DNA from: an uncultured Saprospiraceae bacterium
GTDB taxonomy: Bacteria; Bacteroidota; Bacteroidia; Chitinophagales; Saprospiraceae
Assembly: GCA_937974625.1 (NCBI GenBank)
Contig: CALJVJ010000046.1
Coordinates: 16,629 to 80,628, forward strand
Direction of reading: 5' to 3'
DNA: 64,000 bases
Numbering within the stretch: the stretch's first letter is position 1; the number at the start of each line of letters is the position of its first letter. Positions 1 to 9,412 of this stretch are shown one piece after another. Under the pieces are notes generated by a model that ran no database searches, had not been told where the DNA came from, and was given only the letters and a program-made list of their open reading frames with translations. A program made the position numbers and the translations under genes.

Positions 1-1
1 T

Positions 2-1051
2 GATGCTTATGCTGTTGGGATTGGAGATTGGGACAAAAGAACTGTTTTATATGGATATCAAGATTTTCCTGAAGGAACAGATGAGAGTGCAGCTTTAAAA
101 GAAATTTTAACAGATAATCACAAAATGGGTTTCCAGTATATTTCTGACCGAGATGCTCGCCCACAATCTGGTGCACATCCTATGGGGCATCTTTGGGATG
201 GTGGAGAAAATCCAGCTACAGAATTAAAAAGATTGATGGAAGTTCGTAAAGGTGCTTTGGCTAGGTTTGGAACGAATAGTATTCCTGATGGTGCCCCAAT
301 GGCTACTTTAGAAAATGTATTAGTTCCACTATATTTAGCACATCGTTACCAAGTAGAAGCAGCGACTAAAATGATTGGTGCGGTTGATTATTCTTATGCA
401 ACAAAAGGGGATGGACAAACGGTCACTAAAATTTACGATGCTGGTCAACAAAAAGTGGCATTAGCTGCCATTTTAGAAAGTTTGAACCCTAATAATTTGA
501 CCTTATCAGAGGATATTATTCAACTAATTCCACCACAGCCAATCGGCTATTCCAGGGATAGAGAATTGTTTAAAGTGCATACTGGTTTGACCTTTGACCC
601 AATTGGTGCGTCAGAAGCTATTGTCAATGCAACTTTAGATTTATTATTAAATCCTGGAAAATTAGCGAGGGTGGTTGAGCATCATGCTAGAGATAAGCAA
701 CAAATGTCTTTAGATAATTTATTATCGGAAGTGAAAAATGGTATTGTTGGTATTAGAACAGGTTCTGATTTAGCAAAGGAAATTAGCCGAAATAATGAAA
801 AATTATACCTTAGAAAATTATTACAATTAGCTGGTAATACTGGTGGGAATCAGCAAGTAGCTGCACTCGCATTATTGCATGTAGATGCTTTTTCAAATAG
901 TACAAACTCCCGTTCTGGGAGTGCTGCTGAAAAAGCGCATCAGTTATATATGTCGCATCAGATAAAGCAGTTTATGGCAGACCCAAGTGGATTTGAATTG
1001 CCTGAAGCACCGGCTTTACCTGATGGTTCTCCTATTGGATGTGGACATTAA
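2..1051 (+). CDS. Zinc-dependent metalloprotease (DUF5117/DUF4953 family), C-terminal part, 5' end outside window
   Basis: The reading frame is open from base 2, so the gene starts upstream; about 349 residues are visible. The segment with SDRDARPQSGAHPMGHLWDG followed by a helical stretch (VRKGALARFG, then ENVLVPLYLAHRYQVEAATK) is typical of the C-terminal half of the large Bacteroidota zinc-dependent metalloproteases that carry DUF5117, DUF5118 and DUF4953. The HExxH catalytic region of this family lies N-terminally and is therefore not visible. These proteins are normally exported, and their substrates are not known to me. A strong hairpin terminator follows the stop codon. An internal ATG at 125 is a shorter possible start, but the sequence upstream of it is clearly the same protein. 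Confidence 0.8.
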   Translation, partial: DAYAVGIGDWDKRTVLYGYQDFPEGTDESAALKEILTDNHKMGFQYISDRDARPQSGAHPMGHLWDGGENPATELKRLMEVRKGALARFGTNSIPDGAPMATLENVLVPLYLAHRYQVEAATKMIGAVDYSYATKGDGQTVTKIYDAGQQKVALAAILESLNPNNLTLSEDIIQLIPPQPIGYSRDRELFKVHTGLTFDPIGASEAIVNATLDLLLNPGKLARVVEHHARDKQQMSLDNLLSEVKNGIVGIRTGSDLAKEISRNNEKLYLRKLLQLAGNTGGNQQVAALALLHVDAFSNSTNSRSGSAAEKAHQLYMSHQIKQFMADPSGFELPEAPALPDGSPIGCGH

Positions 1052-1070
1052 AATAAATAAACGTAACTCT

Positions 1071-1112
1071 AAAGAGCTTCTGGAATAATACCTTTTCAGA
1101 AGCTCTTTTTTT
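1071..1112 (+). terminator. Rho-independent terminator after the metalloprotease
   Basis: A 12-bp stem (AAAGAGCTTCTG with CAGAAGCTCTTT) and 14-nt loop are followed by a T run, 20 bases past the stop codon at 1051. Confidence 0.85.
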
Positions 1113-1173
1113 ACTCTTCTTTATCTTTTTACTTGCCTTCGGATAGGCAAATATTTCAAATTCTAACTTTTTT

Positions 1174-1581
1174 ATGATTGTCTTTAAGCATATCGTTCAA
1201 CCCGAAGATTGTGACATCTATCAACATATGAACACGCTAAAATATATGGAGAAGTTCTATCTAGCAGCGGATGATTATATGATAAAGTTTGGAATTACAG
1301 ACCCTATTTTGGCAGCGAAAGGCATTGGTTGTGCCTACCTAGAATTTAATACTAAGTTTATAAAAGAAGTTTTTGCAGGAACGGCTATAGTTATAGATGT
1401 ATGTGTCCAAGAAATAGGGACTAAGGTAGTGACTATTATTTTGAAAATGATGGATGAAAAAAGTCAACAGCAATTATCAGAAGCGGTATTAAAATTCCTG
1501 TTTTTTGATTTGGAAAAGCGGAAATCAATGAAATTGGCCGACGAAAAGATACAAGCGTTAAACTTGGAATGGCTAAAATAA
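1174..1581 (+). CDS. Acyl-CoA thioesterase-like protein, 4HBT hot-dog fold
   Basis: The 135-residue length and the N-terminal motif with D12/D14, H18 and N20 (EDCDIYQHMNTLKYMEKFY) fit the 4-hydroxybenzoyl-CoA thioesterase/YbgC hot-dog family, in which an early Asp and the following HxN region lie near the thioester. The likely role is cytoplasmic hydrolysis of an acyl-CoA or acyl-ACP thioester; the substrate cannot be read from sequence. It stands alone between the metalloprotease terminator and a convergent Nudix-family gene, so context adds nothing. No signal peptide is present. Only this ATG gives a full N-terminal strand of the fold. Confidence 0.75.
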   Translation: MIVFKHIVQPEDCDIYQHMNTLKYMEKFYLAADDYMIKFGITDPILAAKGIGCAYLEFNTKFIKEVFAGTAIVIDVCVQEIGTKVVTIILKMMDEKSQQQLSEAVLKFLFFDLEKRKSMKLADEKIQALNLEWLK

Positions 1582-1615
1582 CTTTAAAGAAATGATTATA
1601 TTTTCAATTTTAAAT

Positions 1616-2374
1616 CTACTTTTTCTTATGCTTTGTAGGTGCTACATCAAAATGGAAGCCTTCCTCTTCGTATAATCGTCTATACCTTTCCTTATCAAAT
1701 TTGAATAGTTTCGCTGGTCTATGAGCGACCCCTTCTTGCAATTCATTCAAATCAATTAAAAAATCCATAGATAGGATTTTTTTACGGAAATTTCGCTTAT
1801 CTAATTTTTCTTCTAGGATGGCTTCGTATAAATGTTGTAATTGAGTAAGAGTAAATTTAGGAGGCAATAATTCAAACCCTATGGGTTGTCGTTTGATATT
1901 TAATTTTAATCGATTAAAACAGGCTGCAAAAATTTCATCATGGTCAAAAGGTAATCCTTTGACATCCGATAAAGAATGCCAGGCAGCTTCTTGTGCAATA
2001 GAGGAGACATGCAAACGGTAATCGGATATTTTAATCAAAGAATAATAAGCTATTGTAATGACTCTACCAAAAGGGTGGCGACCAACAGAACCAAAAGTTT
2101 TTACTTGTTCTAAGTGAACATTTTTTACGCCCGTTAGCTCTGCTAAAACCCTTTTTGCTGCAGTATCTAAATTCTCATCTTGATACACAAAATTTCCTGG
2201 TAAGGCCCATTGGTTTTCGTAAGGAATTTCTCCTCTTTTTATTAAGAGTACCTTCAAATCTGCTTCATCAAAACCAAATATGATATTATCGACTGTAAAG
2301 GCGCTTTTGAAGAAATTGTCAAAAGCGTTGTTTTTATTGCTTGTAGCTTCCAATATATTGCTTTTTACTTCCAT
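1616..2374 (-). CDS. Nudix-domain transcriptional regulator (NrtR/AraR-like) with degenerate Nudix box
   Basis: The 252-residue protein has an N-terminal Nudix fold (residues about 25-160) and a C-terminal region (about 174-240, beginning FTLTQLQHLYEAIL) like the winged-helix DNA-binding domain of NrtR-type regulators. The Nudix box runs from G60 to G82, but the catalytic signature REUxEE reads RVLAEL (R75-L80): two of the conserved glutamates are Val and Leu. This loss is usual in Nudix proteins that have become ligand-sensing repressors and argues against pyrophosphohydrolase activity. In Bacteroidota such proteins often control sugar or NAD genes. No target operon is adjacent, since the gene is followed by a convergent thioesterase and preceded by a divergent kinase. 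Its ligand and operator are unknown. Confidence 0.8.
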   Translation of the reverse strand: MEVKSNILEATSNKNNAFDNFFKSAFTVDNIIFGFDEADLKVLLIKRGEIPYENQWALPGNFVYQDENLDTAAKRVLAELTGVKNVHLEQVKTFGSVGRHPFGRVITIAYYSLIKISDYRLHVSSIAQEAAWHSLSDVKGLPFDHDEIFAACFNRLKLNIKRQPIGFELLPPKFTLTQLQHLYEAILEEKLDKRNFRKKILSMDFLIDLNELQEGVAHRPAKLFKFDKERYRRLYEEEGFHFDVAPTKHKKK

Positions 2375-2652
2375 TGAAACCGAAAATTAGCAAATATTCG
2401 CTGGTTTTCAAAGTATTCTGAAAGTAATTAGTGTAATAGTTACACTTTGTGAAGAAAAGCGTTAAATAATTGAATATCAGTAAGGTTGGCATAAGCTTTG
2501 AACAGTTAATAAATAGAAGCCATTTAATCTTTCTGTAGACCAAAATTCTCCTCTATAATTCCTTAAGATTACCTCCTGAATAACCAAAAATCTAGACATA
2601 AAACTTCCCTTAATTTTTAACTTTTTATATTTAAGCTCCAGTTGCAATAAGC

Positions 2653-4848
2653 ATGATTAATCTGTCAAGGAAATCCTTTAGTATTTTTAACAAGTGTTTT
2701 TTTAAACACTTTGGTTTGGTATTTTTCCTTTCTCTTTCTATTATATTTCTTATACCATTTCCCATTTTTTGTGAAAACACCAATCAGGTGGTCGTTGTAG
2801 ATTCTTTAATTCCTTATGTCAATAAACAACTTGAGGCAGCATCGAAATCTAAGAATAAAGATTGGAGTGAGACTATTACCATCACTGGTAATTTATTGGA
2901 AAACCCTTTATTAAGAGCGAATGATTCTTTATTGAATTATGTAAAATACAGACATAGCCTTTATCTATTAATGGCCGATGAAAATATTAAGAGTAGAGAC
3001 ATGGTCCAAGAGATAATTGGTTATTACAAAATAAATGACCTTAAAAAATGGACCAACTTAAAAAGTAGATTGGGCACACTAAACATAAGGTTGGGAGCAT
3101 ACGAAATAGCAAAAAAACATTTAGATGAAGCATTACCCTTTGCGAATAAGCTTAAAATGCCAATTACGGAAGGCCTTATGTATTTGTATCTAAGTAATAT
3201 TTGTAGAATAAAGTCTGATTTTGGGGATGCTTTTAGAAAAGCCGATTTGGCTTTGAAAATCTTTGAAAAGATTGAAAGAAAAGACTGGATTTTAGAAGCA
3301 CAAACCTCTCTTGCTTATATTAGTATCATAGCTAAAGATTATGAAGGTGCGAAGGAATACTTTGATGTGATTTTTGATAAAGAAGATGAAATTTCAAATG
3401 ATAATTTTTTGGTTAGCCCTACGCTTTACTCTGGGATAATGTATTTCGAAAAAGGGAATATAGATTTGGCTAAAAAACAATTTCAAGAAGGGTTAAGACG
3501 GATAAATTCCCTTGGAAGTTTTCCGGATTTGCCAACTGTTTATCGATATATGAGTGAAATTTCTAGTCTTGAAAAAGATTATGTTAGTGCAGAAAATTAT
3601 ATAAATAAAGCATTGAACACCTCTCTTAAATCTAAAAATAAAAGACAGGAATTAAGAGCTATATTAACCTTGATTAAGTTAGAATCCGTTATTAGACCTC
3701 AAAAAGATAATTTATTAGCTTTGAAAAAGGTCTATCAATGGGCATTAGATAATGATAATAATTTTTTATTAAAAGAGTCTAGTGGTTATATTTCTTCCTA
3801 TTATTCGGACAAAGGTAATTTTAAATCTGCACTGAATTATAATAAAGTTTATTTGGCTGCTTCGGAAAAAAAGTTTCAAAAAGACCGATTAAGTGAGATT
3901 ACTTTATTTAGAGAAAAAAGTAAATATGCACAAAAAGTTAAGGAACGAGAAGTAAAAGAACAACAGTTGCAAGCGGAACTGATCGTTGGAGAAACTAAAA
4001 GAAGAATGCTTTTAGGAGGTATTTTCTTTCTAGGACTAATGTCAGGATTTTTGCTTTATTTTTACTCACAAAAACAGCATGCTTATTCTTCTTTAAAAAC
4101 AAGCAACCAAGAACTTATAAAGGCGGAAAATGGATTAGAGCTCAAAAACCAAGAGTTAGAAAAATATATCGCCTACAATTTACAGTTAGAGAATTTTGCC
4201 TATATCGCCTCGCATGATTTAAAATCACCCCTTCAGACCATCTCCAATTTCTCCCAATTTTTGCAAAAAACTGCAGTAGACCGATTAAATGCAGAAGAAT
4301 TACAGGCGCTTACTTTTATTTCTAAAGGAACAGATGATATGCTATTGCTTGTCAACGATCTATTGGATTTTTCAGTCCTACAAAAAAGTACGGTAACCAA
4401 GGAAAAAATTAATGTTCCTGAATTTGTTAATTATGTTTTACAATTAAATCAATCTTTGATAAAAGAGAAGAATGCTGAAGTTACTTTAGACTTGAAAACC
4501 CCGTTTATTTCTGGTGACCGTTCTAAATTATTACAATTACTACAAAATTTAATTACGAATTCGGTTAAGTTTATAGGTAAGGAAAAAAATCCTAAAGTAG
4601 AAATTTCTTCGCATGATGATAAGGATAGTTGGGTCTTTAATATTAAAGACAATGGAATTGGGATTGAGCCAACTTATTTTAATAAAATTTTCTTACTTTT
4701 TAAGCGATTACATAGAAAGGAAGATTACGAAGGAACTGGAATTGGCTTGTCTATGTGCAAAAAAATTGTTGACATGCACGGGGGCAAAATTTGGGTAAAT
4801 TCTACCTTAGGTAAAGGGGCTACTTTTTCTTTTTCTATTCCTAAGTAG
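2653..4848 (+). CDS. TPR-containing sensor histidine kinase
   Basis: The 731-residue protein begins with a hydrophobic export segment (about 17-38), followed by a periplasmic helical region of TPR type (about 100-430), one transmembrane helix (about 452-472), a coiled coil, a HisKA domain with phospho-acceptor H521 in the motif ASHDLKSPLQ, and a HATPase_c domain with the G1 box DNGIGIEP starting at D666 and the G2 box GTGIGLSM starting at G694. This is the usual Bacteroidota layout in which TPRs sense a periplasmic signal and pass it through the single membrane span. No response regulator lies next to it, so it is an orphan kinase. Its start is the first ATG in a spacer shared with the divergent Nudix regulator. 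Confidence 0.9.
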   Translation: MINLSRKSFSIFNKCFFKHFGLVFFLSLSIIFLIPFPIFCENTNQVVVVDSLIPYVNKQLEAASKSKNKDWSETITITGNLLENPLLRANDSLLNYVKYRHSLYLLMADENIKSRDMVQEIIGYYKINDLKKWTNLKSRLGTLNIRLGAYEIAKKHLDEALPFANKLKMPITEGLMYLYLSNICRIKSDFGDAFRKADLALKIFEKIERKDWILEAQTSLAYISIIAKDYEGAKEYFDVIFDKEDEISNDNFLVSPTLYSGIMYFEKGNIDLAKKQFQEGLRRINSLGSFPDLPTVYRYMSEISSLEKDYVSAENYINKALNTSLKSKNKRQELRAILTLIKLESVIRPQKDNLLALKKVYQWALDNDNNFLLKESSGYISSYYSDKGNFKSALNYNKVYLAASEKKFQKDRLSEITLFREKSKYAQKVKEREVKEQQLQAELIVGETKRRMLLGGIFFLGLMSGFLLYFYSQKQHAYSSLKTSNQELIKAENGLELKNQELEKYIAYNLQLENFAYIASHDLKSPLQTISNFSQFLQKTAVDRLNAEELQALTFISKGTDDMLLLVNDLLDFSVLQKSTVTKEKINVPEFVNYVLQLNQSLIKEKNAEVTLDLKTPFISGDRSKLLQLLQNLITNSVKFIGKEKNPKVEISSHDDKDSWVFNIKDNGIGIEPTYFNKIFLLFKRLHRKEDYEGTGIGLSMCKKIVDMHGGKIWVNSTLGKGATFSFSIPK

Positions 4849-4920
4849 TAAGTAAACGAGTAAACAATAACTACCACGTATAGTAACTAATCTATTGTCT
4901 TAATAAGCTTAGTTTATCAA

Positions 4921-6027
4921 CTAGGTATATTCTGGAAATAATTTCAAAATATCCTTTTCATTTGCCTTACAAATTCCTCTTTCTGTAATGATACCTGTTA
5001 CTAAATGAGCAGGAGTAACATCAAAAGCATAATTTAAAGCTGGACTATCTTCGGGTGTTAGCAGCACTTCTAGGATTTCTCCCGATTTAGTTTTTCCTTG
5101 AATATAACTGACTTCTTTGGATCCGCGTTTTTCAATAGGAATTTCCTTGACTCCATCTCGAATTGTCCAATCAAAAGAAGAGTGGGGGAGTGCTACATAA
5201 AAAGGAACTTGGTTATCCTTTGCCGCTAAAGCTTTTAAGTACGTACCAATTTTGTTTGCAACATCGCCAGTTCTTGTGGTTCGGTCACTCCCAACGATAA
5301 CCATGTCTACCATCCCGTGTTGCATAAGGTGACCGCCTACATTATCAGGGATAACGGTATGTGGGACACCATGCTCCAATAACTCAAAAGCAGTAATTCT
5401 GGCGCCTTGGTTTCTAGGTCTGGTTTCATCTACCCATACATGCACAGGAATGCCAGCATCATGAGCTGCATAGATGGGAGAGGTTGCAGTACCATAATCG
5501 ACGCAAGCCATCCAACCTGCATTGCAATGGGTTAAAATATTTACTGGTTGCTTAGGATTTTGGGCGTGTAAATTTTTTATAATGTCCAATCCATGTTGCC
5601 CAATTAATCGACAATGTTCCACACTTTCCTCACAGGATTCAATAGCAAAATTTAAGCAGATTTCTACTGCTTCTTTTTGATTCTTACAGTTAACTAATTT
5701 TTTAGAAATCGAACGAATAGCATTGGATAAGTCTACTGCTGTTGGTCTAGTCTGATTCAAATATACTGCTTGTTGTTTAAGATAGGCCTGAAAATCATTC
5801 TCAGGAGCTTCTAAGGCTGCTAGATACATCCCATAGGCTGCTGCAGCACCAATACACGGAGCTCCTCTCAAATGCATATCCTTAATTGCAATACCCATTT
5901 CTTGTGAGCTTGTTATATCTTCTATGACAAACTGATGAGGCAGCCACCGTTGGTCTATAATTTGAACGGTAGATGCATCATTTTCTTTTAGCCAAATAGT
6001 CTGATATGACTTTCCTTTAATCTTCAT
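4921..6027 (-). CDS. mtnA: S-methyl-5-thioribose-1-phosphate isomerase
   Basis: This enzyme isomerises 5-methylthioribose 1-phosphate to 5-methylthioribulose 1-phosphate in the methionine salvage pathway. The 368-residue protein has the family landmarks: GAPCIGAAAAYG near the N-terminus, the catalytic cysteine in THCNAG (C168), DETRPRNQGAR, and the catalytic aspartate in VGSDRTTRTGDV (D248). The frame is open to an ATG at 6120, but the extra 31 residues are hydrophobic and unlike the family; the ATG at 6027 (MKIKGKSY) gives the expected N-terminus. None of the other salvage genes is nearby. eIF2B-alpha-like proteins share the fold, but the Cys/Asp pair supports MtnA. Confidence 0.93.
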   Translation of the reverse strand: MKIKGKSYQTIWLKENDASTVQIIDQRWLPHQFVIEDITSSQEMGIAIKDMHLRGAPCIGAAAAYGMYLAALEAPENDFQAYLKQQAVYLNQTRPTAVDLSNAIRSISKKLVNCKNQKEAVEICLNFAIESCEESVEHCRLIGQHGLDIIKNLHAQNPKQPVNILTHCNAGWMACVDYGTATSPIYAAHDAGIPVHVWVDETRPRNQGARITAFELLEHGVPHTVIPDNVGGHLMQHGMVDMVIVGSDRTTRTGDVANKIGTYLKALAAKDNQVPFYVALPHSSFDWTIRDGVKEIPIEKRGSKEVSYIQGKTKSGEILEVLLTPEDSPALNYAFDVTPAHLVTGIITERGICKANEKDILKLFPEYT

Positions 6028-6361
6028 GGATGTGAAATGAAAATAAATTATAAAAAATAAAATATGTCGGGAACTTACTTTCTTAACATTTTGTTTTATT
6101 AATAGGGAACTACATCTCACCTAATCCAAAATTAGGTTTAAAGCAATCATTTACAACAACAATTTGTTTGTAATTAATTGATTATCAATTGATTGCCTTA
6201 ATTTATCTTTATCCTAATTTATTTCCCTATTAGAAAAAGTTCTAAGAAAAAAATTAAGCAAATGTTAATTTAATAGAAGCCTAAGTGCTTTATTAATGCG
6301 ACAAAAACTTTCCGACAAATTATTTTATCACTAAAACTTATCGTAATGGATAATTTAAAAG

Positions 6362-6466
6362 TGGAGGGCCTCGAAGCCCTCATTTCGAAGTTGATTGGAT
6401 GGGTATTTCAGAATACCCGTCTCGCTCACGACGTAAAACCCGAGTAATTTTGGATACCCTCCAATT
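6362..6466 (+). ncRNA. Structured RNA candidate, about 105 nt, family unknown
   Basis: In the 616-base spacer above mtnA lies a GC-richer island. Outer stem TGGAGGG (6362-6368) pairs with CCCTCCA (6457-6463); CTCG pairs with CGAG (6441-6444); GGGTATT and AATACCC (6401-6417) form a tight TCAG-loop hairpin. An alternative fold pairs ATTGGATGGGTAT (6394-6406) with ATACCCTCCAAT (6454-6465) and would break both of the first stems. Length and long-hairpin shape are compatible with a 6S-like RNA of Bacteroidota, but I cannot confirm a family and the strand is uncertain. The rest of the spacer is AT-rich with nothing recognisable. Confidence 0.35.
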
Positions 6467-6643
6467 TTCGAACACATTAATGATTCACCCTATAAGTAAA
6501 GCGCAATAATAAGCAGCTTAACCCTAAGATAAAAATGCATTGGAAAATAACTGCTAAACTTTATTTTGAATAGACAATATTCGGATTACGAGACTAGTAA
6601 CTGAATAAAAACTTCTATATTATTTATAATTAATTCCTATCTT

Positions 6644-7444
6644 TTATTTCCAATCTATTCCTACTTTAAAAACTGTGCGATTGAACCAAAGATTGTAATC
6701 AGATGTAACGGGATTACTGAATTGGTCAAAATTTACATTTGAGCCTTTGATGTGTTGGACCTGTTGGGCTATGCTTAAAGTAAATCGAATACGCCTACGG
6801 GAAGCGAAATTTACGCCGATTTCCGGTTGAAAGTATAATCCTCCTGTATGGTCACCTCCCCATGCGTTATTGTCTGGAAATCCCCATCCTAATCTACCTG
6901 CAATAAAAGGTTTTACCTTTTTTTCGATTGGATAAAACCGAGCATAAGCAAAAATTGGTATAGTAGCTGCATCTATCCAAGTACCAAAAGAAAAGGTGGA
7001 ATTATAACCTGCTCCTATACCAAGCCCTGCCGCTAACTTTTTATTAAATCGATAGCCTCCAATAAAGGTGAATTCACTAGTTTCATTATTGAAATCATCA
7101 CTGTTCATACCTCCAAACTGAAGGGACATGAAAAAACCTTCTGTATAATGAAATTTTGCTCCTCCAAACAAAGAAATATTTTCATCTCCGCGCTTGATTC
7201 GTTTGATATAAGCCTTGTTTAAATTAACCGTATCATTAGTTGATAAAATCATTTTCATGTTCAACGTTCCTTCAAATAAAATGTCTCCTATAAAAACAGA
7301 CCCATCATTATATTGAACGATTGCTCTTTTACTTGTTGTCGATTGCTTCTTTTTCTTTTTCTTTTTTCCCTTTTGGCTATAGCCTAAATTGAAGACACAA
7401 ACGACTAAAAGAAAGCTGATAAGAATACGTACGGCTGATTGCAT
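6644..7444 (-). CDS. Exported outer-membrane beta-barrel-like protein
   Basis: The 266-residue protein starts with a signal peptide (cleavage expected after GYSQ, about residue 24) and a run of seven lysines directly after it. A short N-terminal module (YNDGSVFIGDILFEG) is followed by alternating amphipathic strands with many aromatic and glycine residues, ending in a Phe/Trp-containing final strand (VFKVGIDWK), as expected for a small outer-membrane beta barrel of about eight strands. The function is unknown. It is downstream of the LVIVD lipoprotein gene, but a terminator between them (7485-7521) argues against one transcript. The lysine run right behind the signal peptide is unusual for a secreted protein. 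Confidence 0.7.
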   Translation of the reverse strand: MQSAVRILISFLLVVCVFNLGYSQKGKKKKKKKQSTTSKRAIVQYNDGSVFIGDILFEGTLNMKMILSTNDTVNLNKAYIKRIKRGDENISLFGGAKFHYTEGFFMSLQFGGMNSDDFNNETSEFTFIGGYRFNKKLAAGLGIGAGYNSTFSFGTWIDAATIPIFAYARFYPIEKKVKPFIAGRLGWGFPDNNAWGGDHTGGLYFQPEIGVNFASRRRIRFTLSIAQQVQHIKGSNVNFDQFSNPVTSDYNLWFNRTVFKVGIDWK

Positions 7445-7484
7445 ATAATTTGGATTAGGCTGATTTTGAAGCTAAAAATCTATT

Positions 7485-7521
7485 AAAAAAGGGCGGCAAT
7501 TTTTCATTGTCGCCCTTTTTT
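7485..7521 (-). terminator. Terminator of the LVIVD lipoprotein gene
   Basis: The stem AAAAGGGCGGCAAT / ATTGTCGCCCTTTT (one mismatch, 5-nt loop) has A/T runs on both sides, so it can act in either direction. It lies just past the stop of the gene ending at 7541. Confidence 0.8.
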
Positions 7522-7540
7522 TCTTTCAAATGAAGGGAAA

Positions 7541-8809
7541 TTAGAAGGTCAAGGTACTAATTAAAGAGTAATCAACTCCTCCTTCTATTTGATATTGACT
7601 GATACCTGTTGGGCCAGCAATCAATAATAGATTTGGATTGGTTGGATGATAGATAATATCATACGCTTCTATATTAGGTTCCCATGTTTCTAAAGTCAAA
7701 TTAGACTTGTCCTCTGCATTGAATACCTTTAATCCATTAGTTCCTTCTCCTACATATAGTCGGTTATTTGCCATCATCATACCAAATGGACTCTCCATTT
7801 CAATTTCTTGAATTTGTTGTGGTTGTGTTCTGCTGATATCCAATACCAATAAAGCATTTTCATCACCTGGGCAATTGCCTACATCTCCTGTTCTAAGCGT
7901 TACAAAAGCGATATTTCCGCAAGGTAAAACTGGGTCACAAGAATTGGCGTGAGTAAAAGAAGAAACCCATCTAGGTTCTGAATTATTACTGATATCAAAA
8001 ACCTCCATTGATTGTGCTGTTCCTACAAATAATTGATTGCCATTAGGAAAAACAGTTTCCATATTAGCACCGACTCTTAAAGATTCACCTATTTGTTCTA
8101 AATTTCCATTATCTTCAAAAGTGGTTATAAAACTACGACTAACAACATAAACAAACTCATCAACTACTGCAATTCTATTTACGGAACCTACAGAGGCACT
8201 ACTATTTCCTGCGAAAGAAGTTGGTACCTGAGAGGGTGGAATAACTCGGTCTGCATAATCATAATAATAAACATCTTGGTGTCCCCAAAGTTGTTGGTAT
8301 ATTTCACTATCTTCACCTACCTTTTCAGTGATTAATTCAAAATCAAATCCAATTAGGTGTTCTCCCTTAGCGTTCTCAAAATTTTGCTCTCCTTTGAAGG
8401 CATCTTTTACTCTAGATTCTAAAATAGGTTGATTTTTATTAGTAATATCTATCTTAATCATGTCATAATAGCTCTCTGCATAAAGCGTATTACCTGCTAC
8501 AAAGTATTCTCTGTTTCCTGGGATATTGATAAAAGATAAATTTGTTGGATTTTCTGGATTAGTATTATCCACGACGTGAATGCCTTTGCCTTCTTCTCCA
8601 ATAAGTAACATGTTTTCAGCTACGAATATTTTTCCTGCGTTTTCGATAGGTTTTGCACCTTCTAACAAGTTGGTATTTCTAACATCGTCTAAGTCACCAT
8701 AGATTGCAGTTGCTTTGGTATAAGTCACTTCGACGGTACCAAAATCTTTATTACAGGATTGTAATACTAAAATGGACAGCGGTAATAATAAGAGTAATAA
8801 CTTTCGCAT
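7541..8809 (-). CDS. LVIVD-repeat lipoprotein
   Basis: The 422-residue protein has a lipoprotein signal with lipobox LQSC (C19), so it should be lipid-anchored. The mature part consists of repeated beta-propeller-like units of LVIVD type, with recurring phrases such as HVVDNTNPENPTNLSFINIP, KIDITNKNQP, EVFDISNNSEPRWVSS and LVLDISRTQPQQI, each pairing a strand with a D-x-[ST/N] turn. LVIVD proteins are surface proteins of unknown function that are widespread in Bacteroidota. It is transcribed alone: a 603-base spacer precedes it and a terminator follows. Confidence 0.8.
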   Translation of the reverse strand: MRKLLLLLLPLSILVLQSCNKDFGTVEVTYTKATAIYGDLDDVRNTNLLEGAKPIENAGKIFVAENMLLIGEEGKGIHVVDNTNPENPTNLSFINIPGNREYFVAGNTLYAESYYDMIKIDITNKNQPILESRVKDAFKGEQNFENAKGEHLIGFDFELITEKVGEDSEIYQQLWGHQDVYYYDYADRVIPPSQVPTSFAGNSSASVGSVNRIAVVDEFVYVVSRSFITTFEDNGNLEQIGESLRVGANMETVFPNGNQLFVGTAQSMEVFDISNNSEPRWVSSFTHANSCDPVLPCGNIAFVTLRTGDVGNCPGDENALLVLDISRTQPQQIQEIEMESPFGMMMANNRLYVGEGTNGLKVFNAEDKSNLTLETWEPNIEAYDIIYHPTNPNLLLIAGPTGISQYQIEGGVDYSLISTLTF

Positions 8810-9412
8810 AACATACGGGTTTAATTAGGAAATAGGAAAATCTAGCTTTGTCAATCAAACGTCAGAGAAAAGACATTTGCTATGCCTACCTTGTTCTTTA
8901 ACTATTGTTAATATTAAAAAAACAAGATTGACAGTTATCCCTTAGACTATCGAAATATTATTATCCCCTAGCCTAAAAATGATTTATTTCCTAATTTTTT
9001 AAAAATTAAAGGAAAAAGCAAATGGATTGGCGCAATTAGGGCTATTTAGACACTTATTAGGGAGGAAAGAACCTGAAATTATACTTCTTATAATAAATAT
9101 AAATGTTAAGTCAAATGAAAAGACCTATCAAGAATAGGAAACTGATTGACTTACCTTTAGAAAAAAGGGATAGGGAAATAGTTTAGTAAAAAAATAATGA
9201 TTTATCCGTTGGCAACAATCCGTTGGCACCCTTTTTAGTTTTGCCAGCGGATTGTTGCCAACAGATATTAGAAACAAAAATCACTATAAATTATTAAAAG
9301 TCATTTTTTTAATGGGCAATCTTTAAACCTCAAAAACTAATTTCCTGTATTTTTATAAAATAGAAATTCGACTTTTCATTCGCACTAATATCAAAATGAT
9401 GTTTCAAACATT
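8810..9412. other. Intergenic spacer without a gene
   Basis: AT-rich; no convincing coding frame on either strand. It holds only the long hairpin at 9207-9264 and the upstream region of the LVIVD lipoprotein gene. Confidence 0.6.
9207..9264. repeat. Long imperfect inverted repeat with heptamer structure
   Basis: The left arm 9207-9228 and right arm 9242-9264 match in all but one or two positions around a 13-nt loop. The left arm itself reads GTTGGCA-ACAATCC-GTTGGCA, units of seven. It lies about 150 bases beyond the stop of the 182-residue lipoprotein gene. Confidence 0.75.

Noticed and set aside
2334..2543. 69-codon minus-strand frame upstream of the Nudix regulator
   Set aside because: It overlaps the true gene's start in another frame and lies in the divergent promoter region.
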